From NCBI GenBank assembly GCA_023446735.1, contig JAEXPQ010000012.1:1-24983 (forward strand): 24,983 nt of DNA, read 5' to 3'. Each line of letters begins with the position of its first letter. Position 1 is the first letter of the stretch. Source of the DNA: Verrucomicrobiota bacterium. Lineage in GTDB: Bacteria; Verrucomicrobiota; Verrucomicrobiia; Opitutales; Opitutaceae. Below the pieces are notes generated by a model. It did no database searches. It was not told the origin of the DNA and saw only the letters and a program-made list of their open reading frames with translations. The translations under genes were made by a program, and so were the position numbers. Positions 20,957 through 24,983 of the stretch are shown piece by piece.

Positions 20957-22030
20957 TCAATACGTGGGTTTGTTGACCCAATCGGTCGTGGCCGCCGGGG
21001 CGCCGCTCTCCGCCTTGCGGATGATCGCCCCCTGGCCGGTCTTGAACACGAGCTCGGCGCCGCAGTCCTCGGTGACCGGTCGGCCGATCTTCCGCCAAGC
21101 CCCGTTGTAGAAGTAATAGATCGCGGCCACGCCCTTGTTGATCCCGGGCGCGGCGTTGTCGAAGACGAAGAGCTCGTCCAGGCGCGCCGCGGGACTGAGC
21201 GTCGCCCGGAACGCGCCGCTGGCGATCAAGCCGCTGTTGGCCAGCGAGACATCGATCGGGCGGGCGAGCGCGACGAGATTGTCCTGCTTCGCCGCGGGGA
21301 GAGAGTTCAGGCCGATCCGAATGTCGGACATGAGCACCGAACCGACGAACATCGTGGTCCCGGAGAACGCCCGGTTGCGCAACAGCAGATAGCTGTCCGG
21401 CAGGATCACGGCGTCGTCGAACGACTCCGTGATCGAGGCCCCGAATCGGCGCCAGGCACCGTTGAGGAAATAGTAGGTCGCGGCGGCCGACGGATTGGTG
21501 CCGACGGCCGACTGATCGGGCACGAACAGTTCCGTCCGCCGGGAGACGGCACTCGGCGAGCTCTCGAACGACACGCCGGCGGCGGTGGCGGGGAAGAGCG
21601 AGCCGATGGTCCAGTAAGGGGTGACGGTCAACAGATCGCCCGCGGCGACCTGCGCCAGCGAATCGCCGTTGAGGTCGAGCACGAGGGTGTCCGCCCCGTT
21701 GCTCAGGACCGTGAAGAAGGCACCCGCCCGCGCGCCCGAGGTGAATCGAGCATAGTAGGTCTTCCGTTGCGCCGGGGCCGCGAAGACGAACCGCGCCGCC
21801 GGCCACGCCGGCCGGCCCGCGACCGTCACGACTCCCCCGGCCACCGAGGCCACCTTGCCGTAGAACTCCCACGGACGCTCGAACGGACAGGCCACGGCCG
21901 CTTCCGCCGCGGCCGGGGTTTGCACCCGGACAAAGCCGACGGGATCAGTCGTGAGGGTACTCTCTCCCCGGGTCGCCGCAGCCAATACGGCGCCAAGACC
22001 CGCAACCGCGAAGCACTTGAGAACGTTCAT
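20957..22030 (-). CDS. Secreted TIGR02597-like protein with an internal repeat
   Basis: 357 residues from ATG 22030; the frame continues upstream to 22180 but MNVLKCFAVAGLGAVLAAATRG is a proper signal peptide, fixing the start. The mature protein opens with STLTTDPVGFVRV, a start typical of TIGR02597-type proteins that I associate with Verrucomicrobiota. An internal duplication is visible: TELFVPDQSAVGTN followed by YYFLNGAWRRFG (167-197) and DELFVFDNAAPGIN followed by YYFYNGAWRKIG (286-316). The domain is beta-rich and no catalytic motif is recognised. Function is unknown; export and pairing with the Ig-domain protein suggest a surface or outer-membrane role. The family name rests on memory of its features, so treat it as probable. 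Confidence 0.75.
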   Translation of the reverse strand: MNVLKCFAVAGLGAVLAAATRGESTLTTDPVGFVRVQTPAAAEAAVACPFERPWEFYGKVASVAGGVVTVAGRPAWPAARFVFAAPAQRKTYYARFTSGARAGAFFTVLSNGADTLVLDLNGDSLAQVAAGDLLTVTPYWTIGSLFPATAAGVSFESSPSAVSRRTELFVPDQSAVGTNPSAAATYYFLNGAWRRFGASITESFDDAVILPDSYLLLRNRAFSGTTMFVGSVLMSDIRIGLNSLPAAKQDNLVALARPIDVSLANSGLIASGAFRATLSPAARLDELFVFDNAAPGINKGVAAIYYFYNGAWRKIGRPVTEDCGAELVFKTGQGAIIRKAESGAPAATTDWVNKPTY

Positions 22031-22163
22031 CGGGTGAAGACCGCAGTATGGGACCGTTCTTCTCGCGCATGGCAACCCGCAAGTCGCTCCGCCGGGCGCA
22101 CGACGCCCATCGAAAGAGAAGAGAGAGGAAAACTTTACACCTCCGCCCCGCCCCTCGGGGTCT

Positions 22164-22201
22164 CCGGAGAGAGGCGGCACTACCCCCCTTCCTCTCTCCG
22201 G
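22164..22201 (-). repeat. 11-bp inverted repeat between the GH105 and TIGR02597-like genes
   Basis: CCGGAGAGAGG (22164-22174) and CCTCTCTCCGG (22191-22201) are perfect inverted copies with a 16-nt spacer. It lies about 60 bp past the glycoside hydrolase stop and 130 bp before the TIGR02597-like start (both minus strand). With no T-run it may be a terminator-like stem, an mRNA leader structure or a protein-binding site. Confidence 0.45.
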
Positions 22202-22258
22202 GATCTTTCCCCCGAAAGATGCGTCGGTCGCCGCGAGCTCGCGCCGCGGCGGCCAAAG

Positions 22259-24469
22259 TTATTTCGCGCTCTTGCGGCCCGCCGCTTTCGCGGCCGGCGT
22301 CCGCTGCAGGTGCTGCGTCAGGCGATGCACCTCCACGCCGGCGAGCAGGACGATGCCGATGCCGTGCGTGTCGTTGAGGTTCCAGAGCAGGTCGCGCTTG
22401 TAGTAGTCGGACGTGAAGGAGAACTCCGAACCGCGGCAGACGCCGTGGACGTTGCCCAGGCGGTCGATCGAACCGCGGTTGAGCGCCTCCCAGGCCTTGA
22501 AAACGGCGCGCGCGTACGGCGCCGCGTCCTCAAGCCAGCCGTACTGCACGCCCCGCGCGAACGCGTAGGCGAACATCGAGGTGCAAGAGGTCTCGGGGTA
22601 CGAGTCGTGTTCGTCCACGACCTGGTGCCACATGCCGGCAGCATCCTGCTGGGCGAGCACGCCCTCGCACAGCTCGCGGAACATCGCGAGCACCGCGGGG
22701 CGCAGCTCGTGCTTCTCCGGCAGCACCGCGAGGAGCTCGGAGAGCGAGAACAACACCCAGCCGTTGCCGCGCCCCCACGGGATGCCGGTGGCCATGTTGC
22801 GCGTGAAGTCGTACACGTGCGACATCAGCTTCTTGGCCGGGATGTAGAGCATCTTCCGGAAGCCGATGAACTGCCGCGCCGCGTCGTCGACATAGCGGGC
22901 GTCGCCGGTGAGCTGGTAGTAGCGGCAGAGGAACGGCACGCTCATGTAGAGATCGTCGGCCCAGAGGGTGTCCTCGTGGAAGACGTGCATGAGGTTCTTG
23001 CGGAAGAACGTGCCGTCGGGCAGGCGGATCTGCCGGTTCGAGATGTAGTCGGCCACGTAGTCGGCGATCGCCCGGCCGTCCGGGATCTCGAAGTACTTCA
23101 TCACCTCCAGCAGCGAAGAGCCGAACGAGCCGCAGTCGTCGAGGCTGTCGATGCTGGTGAGGAGGTGATGGACGTTGGTGGCGCCGCCGTACTGCTTCCG
23201 GTCCCACAACGCGTAGTCGAAGATGTCGCTGCAGAAGCGCATGTGTTCGACCAGGTAGCGCTGGGTCTCCTCGGAGCCGATCAGGCGCGAGGCGTGCAGG
23301 AGCCCGTAGAGGGTGACGCCGAGCGGGTAGTTCCAGCGGCCGTAGAGCGTGTTGTCGTTGTACGGACGCACCCACAGGTCCGGCGCATCGAGCCGCCAGT
23401 AGGTGTCGCCGTCGGCGCCCTTGATCAGGCGGTGGAGATCGCGCAGGCCCGCGAGATCGATCTTCGCGCCGGCCGCGAACGGCCCCGCAAAGATCCACGG
23501 CAGCGCCGGGCCCTGGAGATTGCACGGGCTGGTGAACTGCACCAGCTGCTTGCCGTCGCGCAACTCGAGTTCGAAGCCCCAGTCCTTCGCGCCGCAGGCG
23601 GTCTGCACCATCACGTCGTGCACGCCGAAGGGCACGCGCACACGGGCGGTGAACTTGCCGGCCTTGGCGGCGGTGTGGACGACGGCGTCGCCGATGACCA
23701 CGGTAACCGGCCCCTGCGCGGAGCCGGTGAGGAGGTACTCGCCGCCGTCCGGCCGCAGGAAGGTCCCGCGGGTCCAGCCCACGGCGCTGCTGCCGGATCT
23801 GAGACCGTAGATGCGGCGACACTGGCCCTGTGAGCGCTGGGCCTTGCCCCACTCGGTGCACGGCAACCAGGTCAGGCCGGTGTCGGCCTCGGTCACGCCG
23901 CGCCCCGGAATGATCTCGAGCTCGGCGGCCTGCGGCTCGGTGAAGATCCAGCCCTCCTGCCCGGTGCGGGCCTCGGTGGGCATGAGGAAATAGTACGAGA
24001 GCTTGCCCAGCCAGGTGCCGAACACGCCGCCGAAGCCCGCGTCGGTCTTCTTGAAACGGACCACCACGTGGTTCCAGCCGGCGACGAGCGGCAGGGAAAG
24101 GCACTGCCGCTCCTTCGGATACCGCTCGTGGAAGATCGTGGAGCGGTAGAAGCAGGCCTGGTTGACGTACAGCACCGTGGGGCAATGCACCGAGAGGTCG
24201 AACCGCAACTCGGCCGGCCCATCGGACCAGATACGGGCCCACGCGTACACGAACGATCCCGCGGCGGCCTTCGGGAAGACCGTGTTGAAGTCCGCCTCGT
24301 AGCGATAGTCCTTCCCGCGCACGATCCCCGTGGGCGCATAGGCGCGAAACGACGGTGCGTGCGGCGGATTCACGCCGCGGTAACGGCGCACGATCGTGTC
24401 GAGCGTCTTCTCAACCTGCATGCCCGCCTGCGCGTACATGCTCTGATGATCTTCGAAATAGAAACCCAT
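22259..24469 (-). CDS. GH105-type unsaturated uronyl hydrolase with long N-terminal extension
   Basis: 736 residues, about twice the size of a bare GH105 enzyme such as YteR. The C-terminal part (about 375-725) is an alpha/alpha-barrel hydrolase with FHEDTLWADDLYMSVPFLCR (497-516; D505/D506 at the catalytic region), TGIPWGRGNGWVLFSL (561-576) and MWHQVVDEHDSYPETSCTSM (613-632), all typical of unsaturated rhamnogalacturonyl/glucuronyl hydrolases that remove the terminal unsaturated uronic acid left by lyases. The N-terminal part (about 45-340) is beta-rich with aromatic residues and looks like accessory, possibly carbohydrate-binding or jelly-roll, domains. There is no signal peptide, so it should act in the cytoplasm. 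The lysine-rich end (AAKAAGRKSAK) is unstructured. A partial, possibly lyase-like gene lies upstream on the same strand, consistent with a pectin/rhamnogalacturonan locus. Confidence 0.82.
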   Translation of the reverse strand: MGFYFEDHQSMYAQAGMQVEKTLDTIVRRYRGVNPPHAPSFRAYAPTGIVRGKDYRYEADFNTVFPKAAAGSFVYAWARIWSDGPAELRFDLSVHCPTVLYVNQACFYRSTIFHERYPKERQCLSLPLVAGWNHVVVRFKKTDAGFGGVFGTWLGKLSYYFLMPTEARTGQEGWIFTEPQAAELEIIPGRGVTEADTGLTWLPCTEWGKAQRSQGQCRRIYGLRSGSSAVGWTRGTFLRPDGGEYLLTGSAQGPVTVVIGDAVVHTAAKAGKFTARVRVPFGVHDVMVQTACGAKDWGFELELRDGKQLVQFTSPCNLQGPALPWIFAGPFAAGAKIDLAGLRDLHRLIKGADGDTYWRLDAPDLWVRPYNDNTLYGRWNYPLGVTLYGLLHASRLIGSEETQRYLVEHMRFCSDIFDYALWDRKQYGGATNVHHLLTSIDSLDDCGSFGSSLLEVMKYFEIPDGRAIADYVADYISNRQIRLPDGTFFRKNLMHVFHEDTLWADDLYMSVPFLCRYYQLTGDARYVDDAARQFIGFRKMLYIPAKKLMSHVYDFTRNMATGIPWGRGNGWVLFSLSELLAVLPEKHELRPAVLAMFRELCEGVLAQQDAAGMWHQVVDEHDSYPETSCTSMFAYAFARGVQYGWLEDAAPYARAVFKAWEALNRGSIDRLGNVHGVCRGSEFSFTSDYYKRDLLWNLNDTHGIGIVLLAGVEVHRLTQHLQRTPAAKAAGRKSAK

Positions 24470-24702
24470 GGCGGATGAAATGCTTTACTGGGAGAAAAGA
24501 GGGGAAACGGGGACGACCCGGGCGGGGTGCCCCTTGGGCTCGAGGCGGGAAACCTCGGTAACGACCGACAAACGCACGCCGTATGCAGGGCGTAGGCCGG
24601 AAGTCCGACGACGCCGGGACGGTGTTTCGTCGGAGCCCGTTTCACAACGACGCCCACCTCTGACCGTCAGAGGGGCGACGGAGCGGCGCGGGACGAAGTC
24701 AT
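24470..24702. other. Intergenic region between the partial gene and the GH105-type gene
   Basis: 233 bp. Two stem-loops are visible: TCCGACGA (24604-24611) with TCGTCGGA (24627-24634), and CCTCTGAC (24657-24664) with GTCAGAGG (24666-24673). Either could mark the end of the minus-strand gene at right. An open frame starting at 24706 on the minus strand crosses both and is Arg/Ser/Pro-rich; I do not believe it codes. No clear promoter for the hydrolase gene. Confidence 0.4.
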
Positions 24703-24983
24703 TCATCGGGCGTCCTCCGGCAGCGCCGCCCCGGCCAGCGCGAGGCACTGGATCGCCGCCAGGCCCCACTGGGCGGTGCCGTTGGTCGACACCCAGGCCG
24801 CCTCGTCGACCGGCCGCAACACCGCCGGTCCCGACAGCCGCGCTGTCTCCATTTTCCGGAACTGCTCGTGGCCGAAGTGCCGCTCCCCGGCGAGGAACTC
24901 CCGCCAGGCCCGACGCGCGAGCGCCGCGTCGCCGCGCTGCGCCGCCGCGTAAGCGGTGAGCCGGGCGTGCGCCTGCGGCAGGC
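24703..24983 (-). CDS. C-terminal end of a protein, possibly YetA/PcRGLX-like rhamnogalacturonan lyase
   Basis: The minus strand is open from the right window edge to a TGA at 24703-24705, giving the last 92 complete codons of a larger protein. The sequence is helical: AHARLTAYAAAQRGDAALA, then RRAWREFLAGERHFGHEQF, then VSTNGTAQWGLAAIQCLALA near the end. An alpha-helical tail with a TNG-x-x-QWGLAAIQ segment resembles the C-terminal toroid domain of YetA/PcRGLX-like exo-rhamnogalacturonan lyases. Such an enzyme would fit with the adjacent GH105-type hydrolase, which acts on lyase products. The assignment rests on a short tail and is tentative; that the frame is coding is more certain. Confidence 0.5.
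   Translation of the reverse strand, partial: LPQAHARLTAYAAAQRGDAALARRAWREFLAGERHFGHEQFRKMETARLSGPAVLRPVDEAAWVSTNGTAQWGLAAIQCLALAGAALPEDAR

Noticed and set aside
20765..23833. 1022-codon plus-strand open frame across the secreted-protein and GH105 genes
   Set aside because: Arg/Glu/Val-rich without any domain, spanning three real minus-strand genes; a composition artefact.
24485..24706. Small minus-strand frame starting at the stop of the right-edge gene (ATGA overlap)
   Set aside because: About 73 residues rich in Arg, Ser and Pro, crossing two hairpins in an intergenic region; no family resemblance.
1..24983. CRISPR arrays, tRNA/rRNA genes, insertion sequences or phage genes
   Set aside because: No regularly spaced direct repeats, no recognisable RNA gene signature and no transposase or integrase-like frame were found on reading both strands.

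Overview
The window looks like a piece of a GC-rich Verrucomicrobiota chromosome, most likely from a fermentative, propionate-forming member of the Opitutaceae. Three things point there: a complete-looking Na+-coupled methylmalonyl-CoA decarboxylase set, a secreted protein resembling the TIGR02597 family (which I associate with Verrucomicrobiota), and a plant-polysaccharide (rhamnogalacturonan-type) glycoside hydrolase region. No rRNA, tRNA, transposase, phage gene or CRISPR array was seen. The taxonomic call is inference from gene content, not from a marker gene.

Left part (1-9267): the acrylate-independent succinate-to-propionate (Wood-Werkman type) pathway. mutA (methylmalonyl-CoA mutase small subunit) runs off the left edge on the minus strand and shares a 208-bp divergent region with a plus-strand unit: methylmalonyl-CoA epimerase, carboxyltransferase subunit (mmdA), a membrane-anchor/delta-type subunit and a biotin carrier protein, closed by a strong intrinsic terminator at 4091-4127. 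A second plus-strand unit follows: a second delta-type subunit, a TerC-family metal transporter, a 46-residue OadG-like micro-subunit, the Na+-translocating beta subunit, a biotin ligase and a succinate/propionyl-CoA transferase, closed by another strong terminator at 9238-9267. Succinyl-CoA is isomerised to methylmalonyl-CoA, decarboxylated with Na+ export, and the resulting propionyl-CoA hands its CoA back to succinate. The biotin ligase supplies the prosthetic group. No biotin carboxylase is present, so decarboxylation rather than propionyl-CoA carboxylation is the likely direction.

Middle part (9369-19041): an unrecognised 258-residue protein, then a membrane pyrophosphatase whose TM6 glutamate is placed as in Na+-pumping enzymes but which has lost several residues of the otherwise near-universal DVGADLVGKVE...PEDD motif. 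Next come a Ca2+/cation antiporter, a GNAT-nitrilase fusion, a CPA2-type cation/H+ antiporter and a small conserved-looking soluble protein. On the minus strand lies a second decarboxylase pump module (oadG-oadB) with no alpha subunit beside it and with an extra ~50-residue loop in the beta subunit. Together with the left part this forms a dense island of Na+/ion bioenergetics.

Right part (19342-24983, all minus strand): two adjacent secreted proteins (TIGR02597-like, then an Ig-domain protein), a GH105-type unsaturated glucuronyl/rhamnogalacturonyl hydrolase with a long N-terminal extension, and the C-terminal end of a gene that may be a YetA/PcRGLX-like rhamnogalacturonan lyase. Most genes in the window lack a Shine-Dalgarno sequence and start after short C/T-rich leaders.
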